Assembly: GCA_026706695.1 (NCBI GenBank)
Contig: JAPOYE010000105.1
Coordinates: 1-35,202 of the forward strand
Source: Candidatus Dadabacteria bacterium
GTDB lineage: Bacteria > Desulfobacterota_D > UBA1144 > Nemesobacterales > Nemesobacteraceae
Reading direction: 5' to 3'
Length of the DNA stretch: 35,202 nt
Position numbers and translations under genes: made by a program. The stretch's first letter is position 1. Each line of letters opens with the position of its first letter. Below the pieces are notes generated by a model that made no database searches, had not been told where the DNA came from, and saw nothing but the letters and a program-made list of their open reading frames with translations. Of the stretch, positions 7,263-17,314 are shown in pieces.

Positions 7263-7823
7263 TCATGGCGCGAAAGTGTAGTCGAGGCTCAGAACGCCGG
7301 GCTCGCCCGAGTGCCGCGGATGCAGCAAGTGCCGCAGATGCAGCTGGATGATGGAACCTTTGTCTGTCCTGTAGGCTTCCTGATACAGCGTTTTGATAGG
7401 CGTCAGGTCAAAGACATAGCGATCTGTCGGATACGCCTCGCACGTGTCGTCGTTGGCGTCATGTGTCAGGGTGACGACGAGCTGGACGGGATCTGATTCC
7501 ATGAAGCTGCCGTCCGTGACGAGGGTGAAATCGTGTATTTCACAGCCGCCGCTGTACGATACCGTGAGGGTCAGCGTGTCGTTTTCGATGACCGGTTCAT
7601 GCTCGCCGTCTGTTTCGAGTTCATACGCATCGCTTTCCCGGAGTGCGATGTCTCTGTCCACATTGTTGATGACGACCGATCCGCTGAGCGTGCGGTCGTG
7701 CGTGTCAGCGGGAGGCGTGCTTGAGATGCTACCGTCCGGGTTATTGTCTGGCCCTTGTCCGCATGCTGTTGCGGACAGGAGCAGCAGACAGATAATGACC
7801 TTGCTTATTCTCTCCCAACACAT
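7263..7823 (-). CDS. Predicted lipoprotein, unknown function
   Basis: The 186-residue product begins with a type II signal peptide: Arg/Lys after the start, hydrophobic VIICLLLLS, and a lipobox ending LSATAC, so Cys21 would be lipidated. The mature part starts with a Pro/Asp/Ser-rich linker and continues as an acidic, beta-rich domain with repeated Thr/Val strands (for example ENDTLTLTVSYSGGCEIHDF) and a Cys pair that could form a disulfide. I recognise no family. AAGGAG lies about 9 bases before the ATG. It is a single gene between the IS element and the polyprenyl synthase, oriented away from it; the spacer to that gene (7824-8002) holds no other ORF. Confidence 0.78.
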   Translation of the reverse strand: MCWERISKVIICLLLLSATACGQGPDNNPDGSISSTPPADTHDRTLSGSVVINNVDRDIALRESDAYELETDGEHEPVIENDTLTLTVSYSGGCEIHDFTLVTDGSFMESDPVQLVVTLTHDANDDTCEAYPTDRYVFDLTPIKTLYQEAYRTDKGSIIQLHLRHLLHPRHSGEPGVLSLDYTFAP

Positions 7824-7964
7824 GTCATTGATCTCCTTCAGAATGGCCGGTCGCCGCTAACCTAAACGGTTGTCGACCGCTGTCAAGGCATCTGAGAATC
7901 TGTGTAAGAACTGTAACTGATAAACTGATTGTCCAGTTCCCTGCTGCCTTGCTGTCGGCAGTCT

Positions 7965-7991
7965 TTGACTTGGCGGGTTCATTCATATAGT
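7965..7991 (+). promoter_or_regulatory. Possible promoter of the polyprenyl synthase gene
   Basis: TTGACT (7965-7970) and TATAGT (7986-7991) with a short 15-base spacer lie just before the ATG at 8003, so the leader would be only a few bases. This fits the absence of a Shine-Dalgarno, but the spacing is suboptimal and the call is weak. Confidence 0.3.
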
Positions 7992-8002
7992 CTAAGCCTC
8001 CG

Positions 8003-8986
8003 ATGGAGTTCTCAGAGATAATTGAGATAATTCACCCGAGCCTCGCCGAAACGGAGAGGAAAATCGATGAATTCATAAAGTCCGACGTTCCTCTGGTTTA
8101 CGAAATAGCCAGGTATCTGCTTGGCGGAGGCGGAAAGAGAATACGGCCTTCCCTGGTTCTCCTCTCAAGCGCCGCTTGCGGGCTTACCGATGGGGAGGAC
8201 CGGATCGCGGCCGCCGCGGGGATTGAACTTTTCCACGCTGGCACACTCTTTCACGACGATGTGGTTGATCAGGCGGAGTTCAGAAGGGGGAACGCCTCTT
8301 CCAATATGGTCTGGGGAAACAAACCCACCGTGCTCGTGGGGGATTTTATGCTGGCCCGGGGCCTTGAGCTTATATACAGCTGTGGCAGCATTGAACTCCT
8401 GAGAGTGGTTTCCAGGGCCTCATCGCGCCTTGCCGAGGGTCATGTGCTCGAGATTATGAGCGAAAGAAAGATGATCGAAATCTCGGAGGATTTCTGTTTT
8501 TCCGTGATTGACCACAAAACGGCGGCGCTCATTGAGTGCTCGACCGAGACCGGAGCGCTTCTGGCGGATACTTCAAACGGAGCGGTCAGGGCTCTTTCAC
8601 GCTACGGGCGCAACATAGGAATAGCCTTTCAGCTTATAGACGACGCGCTTGACTACTGTTCTGAAGAGAACAAGTTCGGGAAAAAAACCGGACAGGACCT
8701 GGCTGAACGGAAGATGACCCTTCCGCTTTACTACTCAATTGAAAACGCCCCGGAAGACATGAGACGCAAGGTGATCGAAACGCTTGACAAGGAAGATGAT
8801 CTCGATAGTTCCGAGGTAGCGGAGATATCTCAGCTAGTGGCCCACTACCGCGGGGTCGATTTGACTAGGCAGCGGGCAAAGGAGTTTGTGGTTGAAGCGA
8901 AAAAATCTCTGGACGAGATACCGAAGAACGATTATAAAGAATCCCTCGGTCGCCTCGCCGATTACGTGGCTGAGAGAAACTTCTGA
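8003..8986 (+). CDS. ispB: Polyprenyl diphosphate synthase (trans-isoprenyl, IspB/HepT-like)
   Basis: The 327-residue protein is a trans-polyprenyl synthase that adds isopentenyl diphosphate to allylic diphosphates to build the quinone side chain. Both Asp-rich motifs are present: the first as DDVVDQAEFRRG (DDxxD plus the downstream Arg) and the second as QLIDDALDY; the GGGKRIRPSLVLLS substrate-binding segment precedes them. Chain length (octaprenyl, heptaprenyl or other) cannot be read from sequence alone. Its stop region overlaps the end of rimI on the other strand by 25 bases (8962-8986). ispE elsewhere in the window points to the MEP pathway as precursor source. Confidence 0.92.
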   Translation: MEFSEIIEIIHPSLAETERKIDEFIKSDVPLVYEIARYLLGGGGKRIRPSLVLLSSAACGLTDGEDRIAAAAGIELFHAGTLFHDDVVDQAEFRRGNASSNMVWGNKPTVLVGDFMLARGLELIYSCGSIELLRVVSRASSRLAEGHVLEIMSERKMIEISEDFCFSVIDHKTAALIECSTETGALLADTSNGAVRALSRYGRNIGIAFQLIDDALDYCSEENKFGKKTGQDLAERKMTLPLYYSIENAPEDMRRKVIETLDKEDDLDSSEVAEISQLVAHYRGVDLTRQRAKEFVVEAKKSLDEIPKNDYKESLGRLADYVAERNF

Positions 8987-9435
8987 TAGTAGCTGTCAAG
9001 CGCAAGACCCATGACATAGGCGTCCCCCCTCCCCCTGCCATAGTAGTTCTTGCGTGTTCTAACAATCTCAAACCCGAGCTTCTCGTAAAGCGTGGTCGCC
9101 GGTGTGTTTGTCGTTCTTACCTCGAGAATAACCGAGAGAGCCCCCATTTTTTCATAAAAATTAAACGTGTCTGAGAGCAGTTCAATCGCTATTCCCTTTC
9201 TCCTGTGGCAAGACGCCACGGCGATCTTGAATACGTGAATTTCGTCGTAGATAAGGGTGGATATTGAGTAGCCTGCGACCTCTTCGTCGCTTCCGTTTAT
9301 GGCTATATTGCAGAAGAACCCGGATTTCTTGATGTAATCTGCGAGCACCTGTTTCGGCCACGGGGAGATGAAGGACTCGTTTTCGATCTTCACGATCTCG
9401 TTTATGTATTTTGGTGAGAGGGCTTTAATGATCAT
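8962..9435 (-). CDS. rimI: Ribosomal protein S18-alanine N-acetyltransferase-like GNAT
   Basis: The 157-residue GNAT-fold protein has the RimI layout: an N-terminal NESFISPWPKQ block, the acetyl-CoA pyrophosphate loop HRRKGIAIELL, then ILEVRTTNTPATTLYEKLGFE, which holds the Asn and Tyr typical of RimI, and a C-terminal RKNYYG. RimI acetylates the N-terminal Ala of ribosomal protein S18. Its ATG overlaps the meaB stop (ATGA at 9432-9435), so it is the last gene of the mut operon; the link to methylmalonyl-CoA metabolism is not obvious. Its 3' end overlaps the polyprenyl synthase gene tail to tail by 25 bases. Confidence 0.88.
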   Translation of the reverse strand: MIIKALSPKYINEIVKIENESFISPWPKQVLADYIKKSGFFCNIAINGSDEEVAGYSISTLIYDEIHVFKIAVASCHRRKGIAIELLSDTFNFYEKMGALSVILEVRTTNTPATTLYEKLGFEIVRTRKNYYGRGRGDAYVMGLALDSYYQKFLSAT

Positions 9436-10457
9436 TTTTCCTGTACCGACCGAGGTGGACTAAGCCTTTCAAAATAAAGATCGAGCAGATTCGCGGCTCC
9501 CGTGTAGGGATCCGTTTTTCCTTCCATTACTTCTTTTTCCACTTTGCCGAGTGTTTCTTTGATGAGGGAGTCCTCATAGAAGCTGTCCTCAAGATTCTGG
9601 ATGAGTGCTTCATGCAGGCGGTATTTAGCCTGTTTTCTTCTTTTTTCCGTAAAGTATCCATTTTTTCTGCAGAGATCTTCATAGTCCATGACGCACTGCC
9701 AGATTTCACTTATTCCGTAACCCGTAACGGAGGAGCAGGCGTAAGCCTTGGGAACCCACCCGGATTCGGGCGGTCTGTGGAATCCCAGCGACTCTTCCAT
9801 TTCCTGCTTCATAAGCTCCGCTTTTTTCTTGTTTCTCCCGTCCGCCTTGGTTATCAATACCGCGTCGGCGCGCTCGATTATTCCTTTTTTTATTCCCTGA
9901 ATATCATCTCCCGCTCCGGTAATCATGAGCAGCATGAAAAAATCGACCATGGAGTGACAGGTAATTTCAGACTGCCCGACTCCCACCGTTTCTATAAAGA
10001 TTGTGTCGAACCCTGCCGCCTCACAGAGAATCACAGCGTCGCTTGTCTTTTTTGCGACTCCCCCCAGAGAACCGGCCGACGGAGAGGGCCTTATATAAAC
10101 GTTTTCATGCCGGGAAAGCTCCTGCATCCTGAGTTTGTCGCCCAAAACGCTTCCCCCGGTCTGGCTGCTCGTGGGATCGATTGCGAGCACCGCTATCTTT
10201 TTTCCGCACTCGCGGGCCAGATAGAGACCCAGAGATTCTATGAAGCTGCTCTTTCCAACTCCGGGTATACCCGTAATCCCCACCCTTATGGATTTTCCGG
10301 ACCGCGGCAGACACCACGTGATTATTTCCCGTGCAAGCTTTTTATGCTCGGGCAGGGTGCTCTCCGCGAGGGTTATCGCCCTGCTAAGAGCGGGTATTTC
10401 TCCCTTGGCTATGCCTTGGCGGTAAGTTTCCGCTTCCGTTTTTTTGTTCGGGGTCAT
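9432..10457 (-). CDS. meaB: Methylmalonyl-CoA mutase-associated GTPase MeaB
   Basis: The 341-residue G3E-family GTPase escorts adenosylcobalamin to methylmalonyl-CoA mutase and protects the enzyme. The P-loop is GIPGVGKS at residues 63-70; the IDPTSS block after it, the ETVGVGQSE region (switch) and the TKADG base-recognition motif are all present. Length and motif order fit MeaB/ArgK. Its ATG overlaps the mutB stop by four bases (10454-10457) and its stop overlaps the rimI start, so translation is coupled across the operon. Placement directly after both mutase subunits confirms the substrate protein. Confidence 0.96.
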   Translation of the reverse strand: MTPNKKTEAETYRQGIAKGEIPALSRAITLAESTLPEHKKLAREIITWCLPRSGKSIRVGITGIPGVGKSSFIESLGLYLARECGKKIAVLAIDPTSSQTGGSVLGDKLRMQELSRHENVYIRPSPSAGSLGGVAKKTSDAVILCEAAGFDTIFIETVGVGQSEITCHSMVDFFMLLMITGAGDDIQGIKKGIIERADAVLITKADGRNKKKAELMKQEMEESLGFHRPPESGWVPKAYACSSVTGYGISEIWQCVMDYEDLCRKNGYFTEKRRKQAKYRLHEALIQNLEDSFYEDSLIKETLGKVEKEVMEGKTDPYTGAANLLDLYFERLSPPRSVQEK

Positions 10458-12592
10458 GTTCGGGTTTCTGTCAGGGGCACGAGTATGGCTTCGGCCGCTT
10501 CGGACAGCACGGTCCCCGGACCGAATATCTGAGAGACTCCGGCGTTCCTGAGATAGTCGTAATCGCGTTTGGGTATAACCCCCCCTGCGACCACCATTAT
10601 GTCGTCGCCTCCCATCTCGTCGAGCTTTTTTATGAGTTCGGGGATGAGTGTCTTGTGACCGGCGGCCAGGCTGGATATTCCGATTATGTGGACATCGTTT
10701 TCAACTGCCTGTCTTGCCGCTTCTTCAGGGGTCTGAAAGAGCGGGCCTATGTCCACATCGAAACCGAGGTCGGCAAAACCCGTCGCTATTATCTTCGCTC
10801 CGCGGTCATGGCCGTCCTGGCCCATTTTTGCGACCAGTATTCTGGGTCTTCTCCCTTCTAGGCTGGCGAAACGGTCAGCAAGCTCCCTTGCCTTGGCAAA
10901 TCCGGCGTCCTTCGAGATTTCCGATGAATATACTCCCGAGATCGTGCGCCATCCAGGCCTGTATCTTCCCCATGTCTCCTCGCACGCGTCCGATATTTCT
11001 CCGAGGGTGGCGTTTTCCCTTGCGGCCTCAACTGCCAGGGAGAGAAGGTTGCCTTGCTCCGTTTCTGCACATTCAGTGATTTTCCGAAGCGCGCGCTCAA
11101 CCGCCCCGGAATCCCTTTTTTCTTTCAGTTTCTCCAGTCTTTTAATCTGGTTCTCCCTCACCTTGCGGTTATCCACTTCCAGTATATCGAATTCTTCCCG
11201 CGCGTCCGAATTATAACTGTTGACTCCTACTATTACGTCTTTTCCCGAGTCTATCCTCGCCTGTTTTCGTGCCGCCGCTTCCTCTATCCTCATCTTCGGC
11301 AAACCGGTCTCTATGGCTTTGGACATTCCTCCCAGCTCTTCTATTTCCATTATGAGTTCCCAGGCCCTTCTCGCCAAATTATGGGTAAGGTACTCGACAT
11401 AGTAGGATCCCGCCCAGGGATCGATCAACCTGCATACATCTGTTTCTTTCTGAAGATAAAGCTGGGTGTTTCTCGCTATCCTGGCGGAAAAGTCGGTGGG
11501 AAGGGCGATTGCTTCATCCAGGGCGTTTGTGTGGAGTGACTGGGTGCCGCCGAGCACCGCGCTTAGTGCTTCAACGCATGTCCTCGTCACGTTGTTAAAC
11601 GGATCCTGCTCCGTGAGGCTCCATCCCGAAGTCTGGCAGTGGGTTCTGAGCATGAGCGAAGCCGGTTTTTTGGGCTCAAAGGTCCTGACGATCTTGGCCC
11701 AGAGCATCCTCGCCGCCCTCATTTTTGCGATTTCCATGAAATGGTCCATGCCTATTCCCCAGAAAAAGGAAATTCTGGGAGCGAAATCGTCAATGTTGAG
11801 TCCCGCCTCGACTCCCGCCCTTAAATACTCAAGGCCGTCGGCGAGCGTGTAGGCAAGCTCTATGTCCGACGTGGCGCCCGCTTCTTCCATGTGGTAGCCG
11901 CTTACGCTTATCGAATTGAACTTCGGCATGTTCTGCGATGTGTATTCGAAAATGTCCGAGACTATTTTCATCGAGAATTCAGGCGGGTAAATGTAGGTGT
12001 TTCTTACCATGAACTCCTTGAGTATGTCGTTCTGGATCGTTCCGCTGAGTTTTTCCGGTCCCACTCCCTGCCGCTCCGCGACGACTATGTAGAAAGCCAT
12101 GATCGGCAGAACCGCGCCGTTCATGGTCATGGAAACCGAGATCTGATCAAGGGGTATTCGATCGAGAAGAATCTCCATGTCGAGTACCGAATCTATTGCT
12201 ACGCCTGCCTTTCCAACGTCTCCCGAAACTCTGGGATGGTCTGAGTCATATCCCCTGTGAGTGGGAAGATCGAAGGCTATTGAAAGTCCCTTCTGCCCCG
12301 CGGCCAGATTTCTTCTGTAGAAAGCGTTTGACTCCTCCGCAGTGGAGAATCCCGCGTACTGTCTGATGGTCCAGGGTCTCGTGATGTACATGGTCGGGTA
12401 GGGTCCGCGGAGGTAGGGCGGAATTCCGGAGACAAATCCCAGGTGTTCGGAATCGCTGAGGTCGTTTGGGACGTAAAACTCCTTTATGTCTATTTTCTCC
12501 GGTGATTCCCTTGCGATACCTCCGCTCGCACGTGCGTTGCTGCTGCCGTTCGAACCGAAGCCGAGATTTATTTTCGAAAAATCAGGTCTCAT
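10454..12592 (-). CDS. mutB: Methylmalonyl-CoA mutase, catalytic (large) subunit
   Basis: The 712-residue subunit converts (R)-methylmalonyl-CoA to succinyl-CoA using adenosylcobalamin. The N-terminal TIM barrel carries [18 protein letters not shown], the substrate-channel signature; the C-terminal cobalamin-binding domain (from about residue 582) has DGHDRG with the cobalt-ligating His near residue 595, then GISSLAAGH and VVAGGVIP. Its ATG overlaps the mutA stop (12589-12592) and its stop overlaps the meaB start. With MutA and MeaB this supports propionate/branched-chain catabolism or succinate-propionate interconversion. No epimerase gene is in the window. Confidence 0.97.
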   Translation of the reverse strand: MRPDFSKINLGFGSNGSSNARASGGIARESPEKIDIKEFYVPNDLSDSEHLGFVSGIPPYLRGPYPTMYITRPWTIRQYAGFSTAEESNAFYRRNLAAGQKGLSIAFDLPTHRGYDSDHPRVSGDVGKAGVAIDSVLDMEILLDRIPLDQISVSMTMNGAVLPIMAFYIVVAERQGVGPEKLSGTIQNDILKEFMVRNTYIYPPEFSMKIVSDIFEYTSQNMPKFNSISVSGYHMEEAGATSDIELAYTLADGLEYLRAGVEAGLNIDDFAPRISFFWGIGMDHFMEIAKMRAARMLWAKIVRTFEPKKPASLMLRTHCQTSGWSLTEQDPFNNVTRTCVEALSAVLGGTQSLHTNALDEAIALPTDFSARIARNTQLYLQKETDVCRLIDPWAGSYYVEYLTHNLARRAWELIMEIEELGGMSKAIETGLPKMRIEEAAARKQARIDSGKDVIVGVNSYNSDAREEFDILEVDNRKVRENQIKRLEKLKEKRDSGAVERALRKITECAETEQGNLLSLAVEAARENATLGEISDACEETWGRYRPGWRTISGVYSSEISKDAGFAKARELADRFASLEGRRPRILVAKMGQDGHDRGAKIIATGFADLGFDVDIGPLFQTPEEAARQAVENDVHIIGISSLAAGHKTLIPELIKKLDEMGGDDIMVVAGGVIPKRDYDYLRNAGVSQIFGPGTVLSEAAEAILVPLTETRT

Positions 12593-14496
12593 GGTCCTGC
12601 CTCGTCTGAGAAAAGCAGCTGCTGGTATCGCTCAAGCATGTCGCGGACATCCGACTCCGCATTGATAAAATCATCTACACCTGCCTCGGCGAGCCTTTCC
12701 CGTTCGCCTTGTCCGCCGCCCGGAACGACAATTTTTATTTCCGCTCCCTTGTCCCTGAGTTTCATTGCGGCCTCCTCTGCAAACTGCTCGTAATCTTTGT
12801 CGGAACCGCAAATCCCTACCGCAAGCGGATTCTCGCGCAAGGCTGCCGCAATTCCCTCGTCAATGCCCGGATTGTCCGCTCCGTCGACTATTGAGAACCC
12901 CCCGCACCCGAAGAAATTCATCGAAAAAACCGATCTTGCGACTGTCTGCGGCGAATCGCTCAGGTGAAGCAGGAAAACTTTTGGCGCCTCGCCCGTTCTC
13001 TCCGCGTATTCTTCGCTTAGAAGCCTTATTCTCTCAAAAACTTGAGCTGCCCTTGATTCCGTAAGAGGCGCTACCGTCGGGGCCGAACCGTTTTTCTCTT
13101 TTTCCGCGGGCGGGGTTTTCCGGATGTCTCCCGCCATTTTTTCCAGCAGGTTGGGAAACTCGTTTGTTCCGACAAGCGTTTTTTTCCTCCGGGAGATGTC
13201 GCTCAGGGCTTTTTTTCTGCTGTCCTCGACCGCGTTCTGTATGAAGCCGCTTTTAAGGCACTCAAGGTAGCCGCCTTTTTTCTCTATTTCTTGGAACAGC
13301 TCGAGGGATTTCTGCGAAATGGACTGCGTCAGTTTCTCTATGTGGTAGGAACCACCTCCGGGGTCGGTCACCGCGTCGAGGTGGGATTCGTTTTTTGCCA
13401 GAAGCTGAATGTTCCTCGCCACTCTCCTTGATAATCCGTCGGGTTCTCTGTAGTGGGCGTCAAAGGGCTCCACGGTCAGGGAATCCGTCCCCCCGATTAC
13501 GGACGCCATGGCTTCAAGCGCCGTCCGCAGTATGTTTGTGTGCGGGTCGTAAATAGTTTTGTTGAAGCCCGTGGTGCGGCAATGGATCCTCATTTTCGTG
13601 GATTCGGCGGAGGCGGGGCAAAACTGCTGGGCGACATTCGCCCAGAGTGCTCTTGCGGCGCGAAGCTTGGCAATTTCCGCAAAGTAGCTCGAGCCCGTGG
13701 AGAAGGAAAAAACAAGGTGGCGGCAGGTGCTGTCTGAATCAACGCCTTTTTGGCGGAGCATAACCAGATACTCGACGGCCGCGGCGACAGTGAAGGCGAG
13801 TTCTTGGCTTATAGTCGCGCCTGAGTCTTTAAACGTCGAGCTTTTCACCGAGAACGCCGCGTAGCCGGGCGCGGCGTCTGAGAGATACCCGATGGCTTTT
13901 GCGATTTTTTCCACATTCTCATCAAGCGGTGTTGCAGGGGATTCGTGTCCAAGCAGACGCGACAGAGGGTCGAAGAACATGACTCCGCTGAGTTCCTGCG
14001 TGTCGATTTCTTTTCTGGCGCAGGAGGAGACGAAAAGGGCGCAGGCTTTTTCCGGGTCCTCTCTCAAGGCGAAGTTTATGCCGATGCGCAGGGGGTCTAT
14101 ATCCTTTAGGAGAGTTTCGAGGTCCTTGCGCTTCATTTCCCCCTGCGGGATGAAGGTAAGAGAATCCGCTCCGCCCTCTATTGCCGCAAGCGCCGCGACT
14201 CTGGTCTCTTTCGGCGTGGTGAGCTTTACCTCTTCTGTAAGGAGCCAGCTGTTATCTTTTTCGCTGGTTCCCCGGACGAACGGAAATTCTCCCGGAAGCG
14301 GGGTTTCCCCCAGGAAAAGGTTCCTGGCTTCTTCTTCGGTGTAGAAGGGTTCAACCTCTATGCCGTCTTCGGTATGCCATACGAGATCTTTATAGGAAAC
14401 CCTCTTTTCGGCTTCTTTTTTCCAGGTTTCCTTCGAGATGCTTGGAAAATCATCGAAAAGAAGGACCTGTTCATGTTCTTTTTCTGTCTTGCTCAT
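12589..14496 (-). CDS. mutA: Methylmalonyl-CoA mutase, small (non-catalytic) subunit
   Basis: The 635-residue protein is the small-subunit partner of MutB. It has the mutase barrel ([47 protein letters not shown]) and a C-terminal cobalamin-domain fold in which the DxHxxG cobalt-ligand motif is absent ([13 protein letters not shown] in its place). That is normal for small subunits, which do not bind B12. It is the first gene of mutA-mutB-meaB-rimI; a promoter is visible at 14533-14561 and GGGGAG lies upstream of the ATG. The heterodimeric arrangement is typical of bacteria. Confidence 0.94.
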   Translation of the reverse strand: MSKTEKEHEQVLLFDDFPSISKETWKKEAEKRVSYKDLVWHTEDGIEVEPFYTEEEARNLFLGETPLPGEFPFVRGTSEKDNSWLLTEEVKLTTPKETRVAALAAIEGGADSLTFIPQGEMKRKDLETLLKDIDPLRIGINFALREDPEKACALFVSSCARKEIDTQELSGVMFFDPLSRLLGHESPATPLDENVEKIAKAIGYLSDAAPGYAAFSVKSSTFKDSGATISQELAFTVAAAVEYLVMLRQKGVDSDSTCRHLVFSFSTGSSYFAEIAKLRAARALWANVAQQFCPASAESTKMRIHCRTTGFNKTIYDPHTNILRTALEAMASVIGGTDSLTVEPFDAHYREPDGLSRRVARNIQLLAKNESHLDAVTDPGGGSYHIEKLTQSISQKSLELFQEIEKKGGYLECLKSGFIQNAVEDSRKKALSDISRRKKTLVGTNEFPNLLEKMAGDIRKTPPAEKEKNGSAPTVAPLTESRAAQVFERIRLLSEEYAERTGEAPKVFLLHLSDSPQTVARSVFSMNFFGCGGFSIVDGADNPGIDEGIAAALRENPLAVGICGSDKDYEQFAEEAAMKLRDKGAEIKIVVPGGGQGERERLAEAGVDDFINAESDVRDMLERYQQLLFSDEAGP

Positions 14497-14532
14497 GAAA
14501 GCGCCTTTGCTCCCCTAATTCTCGGGTGAATA

Positions 14533-14561
14533 AGTATATAATTTGGATTTGTTTCTGCCAA
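14533..14561 (-). promoter_or_regulatory. Sigma70-type promoter of the mut operon
   Basis: On the minus strand TTGGCA (14561-14556) and TATACT (14538-14533) are separated by 17 bases, upstream of the mutA ATG at 14496. Each hexamer differs from consensus by one base. Confidence 0.6.
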
Positions 14562-14663
14562 CATGCTGAAACCATTTAAATTACCGTTTTCTCTGCCCGT
14601 TGTTCGGAGCGAGTCCGGTCGGAGCAATTGTCATTTGTTTTTTTCGACTTTAATATTAAGGGA

Positions 14664-15338
14664 GTGTCTGGAAAAGCGGTTGTCATGGTCTCTGGAGGCG
14701 TGGACAGTTCTACTCTCTGCTACAAGGCAGTTCGGGAAGGATACGAAGTCTTCCCTCTTACATTTATCTACGGACAGAAACACGAAAGAGAGGTCTGCTC
14801 CTCAGAAAATGTATGCCGGCATCTGGGGCTTTCTGCCAACATAATTGATCTTTCTTCCGTAAGGACTCTTTTCGGCGCCTCTGCGCTTACCGACCGGGAC
14901 GTCGAGATTCCCAAGGTTTCCGCGACGGCGCGCAATTACGAGACCCTGTCGGCAACAGTCGTTCCGAACCGAAACGCCATCTTTCTCTCCCTTTCGGTTG
15001 CCTATTCACAGGGTATCGGCTGCGACGCTGTGTTCTACGGCGCGCATCATTCCGACAGGGGTGTGTATCCCGACTGCCGAGCGGAGTTCGTTTCGGCTTT
15101 CGAGAAAGCGGAGAGACTCGCGACTGATAACGAACGCCTCACCATAATTGCCCCGTTTATAGATATGGACAAGTCGGGGATAGTCAGACTCGGTGCGCGT
15201 CTCGGGGTTCCTTTCGAAGATACGTGGTCGTGCTACGTGGGTTCCCGTATGCACTGCGGCACCTGCAGTTCGTGCAGGGAGAGAAAAAGAGCCTTTATCG
15301 AAGCGGATGTGGATGATCCGACGGAATATGAGGCGTAA
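14664..15338 (+). CDS. queC: 7-cyano-7-deazaguanine synthase QueC
   Basis: The 224-residue enzyme converts 7-carboxy-7-deazaguanine to preQ0 with ATP and ammonia in queuosine biosynthesis. The PP-loop SGGVDSS is at residues 10-16; VPNRNAIFLSLSVAYSQ and GAHHSDRGVYPDCR follow, and the C-terminal zinc site is formed by the Cys residues of WSCYVGSRMHCGTCSSCRER. The start is uncertain: GTG 14664 gives the family-typical N-terminus (MSGKAVVMVSGG) with AAGGGAG directly abutting it; an in-frame TTG at 14628 would add 12 residues and ATG 14685 would cut the first strand. queE follows after 5 bases. Confidence 0.93.
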   Translation: MSGKAVVMVSGGVDSSTLCYKAVREGYEVFPLTFIYGQKHEREVCSSENVCRHLGLSANIIDLSSVRTLFGASALTDRDVEIPKVSATARNYETLSATVVPNRNAIFLSLSVAYSQGIGCDAVFYGAHHSDRGVYPDCRAEFVSAFEKAERLATDNERLTIIAPFIDMDKSGIVRLGARLGVPFEDTWSCYVGSRMHCGTCSSCRERKRAFIEADVDDPTEYEA

Positions 15339-15343
15339 CTGCG

Positions 15344-15985
15344 ATGAAGGTAAGCGAAATTTTCTTTTCAATACAGGGTGAAGGAATCCATATTGGGCTG
15401 CCGACGGTCTTTCTCAGGCTTTTTGCCTGTGATCTCAGATGCAGTTGGTGCGACACTATGTACGCCGTGGAGGGGAATGACTTCCGGGAGATGGAAGCCA
15501 GCGAGGTCCTGAGCAAGGTTCTTGAATACGGATGCTCCCGCGTCTGCATAACCGGTGGGGAGCCGCTTATTCAGCGGGATGCCGTGGAAGAGGTAACGGA
15601 ATTTCTGCTCGAGAGGGATTTTGTGGTAGTGCTTGAAACAAGCGGACACAAGAAGCCGCCCGGAATTTTTTCCCATCCCAATTCGGTCGTGAGCATGGAC
15701 TGCAAGTGTCCCGGTTCGGGCATGGCCTCCAGGATGGATTTTTCGCTTTATGACGCCTTGGAGGAAAAGGATCAGCTCAAGTTCGTGATAGCGGATAGCG
15801 CGGACTACCAATACGCAAGGAGCGTTATGGCGAAGCGCCGCATAAGGGCTTCAATCATATTCCAGCCCGTTTACGGTACAAAAGCGGACTGGATAGCCGA
15901 GAGAGTCCTGCGCGACGGCATGGAGAATGTAAGAGTGCTTCCGCAGCTTCACAAAATATTCTGGGGAGAAAAAAGGGGATTCTGA
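15344..15985 (+). CDS. queE: 7-carboxy-7-deazaguanine synthase QueE (radical SAM)
   Basis: The 213-residue radical SAM enzyme rearranges 6-carboxytetrahydropterin to 7-carboxy-7-deazaguanine, the step before QueC. The [4Fe-4S] ligands are Cys29, Cys33 and Cys36 in ACDLRCSWCDT, preceded by the family SIQGEG motif at residues 9-14; ITGGEPL is the SAM-binding GGE motif. It begins 5 bases after the queC stop, so the two enzymes that make preQ0 are co-transcribed. The upstream enzymes FolE and QueD are not in the window. Confidence 0.95.
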   Translation: MKVSEIFFSIQGEGIHIGLPTVFLRLFACDLRCSWCDTMYAVEGNDFREMEASEVLSKVLEYGCSRVCITGGEPLIQRDAVEEVTEFLLERDFVVVLETSGHKKPPGIFSHPNSVVSMDCKCPGSGMASRMDFSLYDALEEKDQLKFVIADSADYQYARSVMAKRRIRASIIFQPVYGTKADWIAERVLRDGMENVRVLPQLHKIFWGEKRGF

Positions 15986-16105
15986 CCTCTTCCGTCGTTT
16001 TAAAACTTTCTCGGTTGGTTTTTTTTAATCTTGTTCTTGTTATTATGTTAGAATTCAGGGTATAAAGAGTAAGTCGTTCGGACGGGTCAAGAGCCGAGGA
16101 GAGAG

Positions 16106-16975
16106 ATGATGGAAGAGCATATAGAAGATTACAATTACGAGCCTTTTGCCGATACCGAGGAGTACAGGAAGGTAAACGGCGATATGACCAGAAGCTGGAT
16201 CCAGATAATGGTTGAAAGAGGGGTGGAGAGTCTCGACAGGTTCCTTGACGTCGCTACAGGCGCGGGCACCATGGCGCAGCTTTTTTTCGAAATGCTTCCC
16301 GCAAATCTGAAAGAGTCGGCGGTGTTCTGCCTTGATCAGTCGGCAGGTGCTCTTAAGCTTACCAAGCGCAGGCTTGAAAAAGAGATTGACAAGTTGACTC
16401 TTATCAATTCCTCAATACAGGAACTTGATCTGCCTCCGAAAAGTCTTGACGTGGCCATATGGGGCAACGGCATACATTACCTCGACGAAGAGGAGCAACT
16501 GAAGAGCCTCAAGGCGATCAAGAAAGCGCTTAAACCCGGGGGCTGGTTTTTTTTCAATACCTCTTTTTACGAAGGGGCAAGACCTGAGGAGACCATACCT
16601 TTCTACAGAACCCAGGTGAGAAACGCCGTCCAGTTCCTGAGAAAACAAGGAGTGAAAAGAGTAAAGATCGAGGGGAAAGCCGAAGCCGCGAAGTTTCACC
16701 CGCGCTCCTACTATGAAGAACTCGTGGGCAAGGTGGGATTTGACCTTGTTGACGCTCAGGAATTCGCCGCCGATCTTACGAAAGAGGCATGGGAGTACAT
16801 AAGTTCTTTCCAGCAGTATGCCGCCGGCGCCCTTCACGGCTATCCGGATGAGGCAGTTTCCGATGCTATGAAAAACGCCGTTGAGCCGGCAATTCTTCTC
16901 CACGGGGAAGTGAATGAGGACGGGAACCACTTTGTTACCAGAAAGTGGCTTTCCATAAGCGCACGACGGGCGTGA
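16106..16975 (+). CDS. Class I SAM-dependent methyltransferase, substrate unknown
   Basis: A 289-residue Rossmann-fold methyltransferase. Motif I is LDVATGAGT (residues 47-55), motif II is the acidic CLDQSAG strand, and motif IV/post-I region is DVAIWGNGIHYLDEEE, followed by LKPGGWFFFNTSF (motif V/VI). The C-terminal ~120 residues form a mostly helical cap that would set substrate choice; I cannot name the substrate. GAGGAGAG lies just upstream of the ATG (an adjacent second ATG at 16109 is equally possible). It stands alone between queE and the convergent DUF971 gene. Confidence 0.85.
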   Translation: MMEEHIEDYNYEPFADTEEYRKVNGDMTRSWIQIMVERGVESLDRFLDVATGAGTMAQLFFEMLPANLKESAVFCLDQSAGALKLTKRRLEKEIDKLTLINSSIQELDLPPKSLDVAIWGNGIHYLDEEEQLKSLKAIKKALKPGGWFFFNTSFYEGARPEETIPFYRTQVRNAVQFLRKQGVKRVKIEGKAEAAKFHPRSYYEELVGKVGFDLVDAQEFAADLTKEAWEYISSFQQYAAGALHGYPDEAVSDAMKNAVEPAILLHGEVNEDGNHFVTRKWLSISARRA

Positions 16976-16993
16976 TTTTCCGCCGGGGGGACC

Positions 16994-17314
16994 TTATTCG
17001 CCCGGAACGCTGTTTTTCCTTAAGAAATCAAAGGTATAGAATCCGGTTTCACACCAGTTTTCGCCTATGAACCTTATGGCGTAATTCCCTACGTACTCTA
17101 TCCTCTCCGGCATCATGCTGCTTTTTCCGAGGGGTATCCGTTTCTTAAACGGAAGTTTTCCGGTTCTGCTCTTTTTTCTGAGCCTCCTGCAGGTGGCGCA
17201 GGGACAGATCTCTCTGAGCTCGTCGTAAAAGAATATGCTTTCTTCACCGTTGTCCCAGACGATCTGAAGAGCTTTTTCGGTAAATTCGTTTATTTCCTTA
17301 GGTTTTATGCCCAC
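16994..17314 (-). CDS. DUF971 / GBBH-like N-terminal domain protein
   Basis: A ~106-residue protein matching the DUF971 (gamma-butyrobetaine-hydroxylase-like N-terminal) family. Visible are the opening IKPKEINEF strand, the LQIVWDNGEESIFFYDELRE core, a CPCATC cysteine cluster that could bind a metal, and the ending VGNYAIRFIG and WCETGFYTFDFLR. In other bacteria the family occurs alone or near Fe-S maintenance genes; its role is not settled. The start is uncertain: GTG at 17314 places the domain at the N-terminus, while the longer open frame to 17527 would overlap the sirtuin gene and adds low-complexity basic sequence unlike the family. It converges on the methyltransferase. Confidence 0.8.
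   Translation of the reverse strand: MGIKPKEINEFTEKALQIVWDNGEESIFFYDELREICPCATCRRLRKKSRTGKLPFKKRIPLGKSSMMPERIEYVGNYAIRFIGENWCETGFYTFDFLRKNSVPGE

Noticed and set aside
15986-16105. Terminator after queE (T-rich run near 16020)
   Set aside because: The poly-T tract has no stable GC-rich stem before it.
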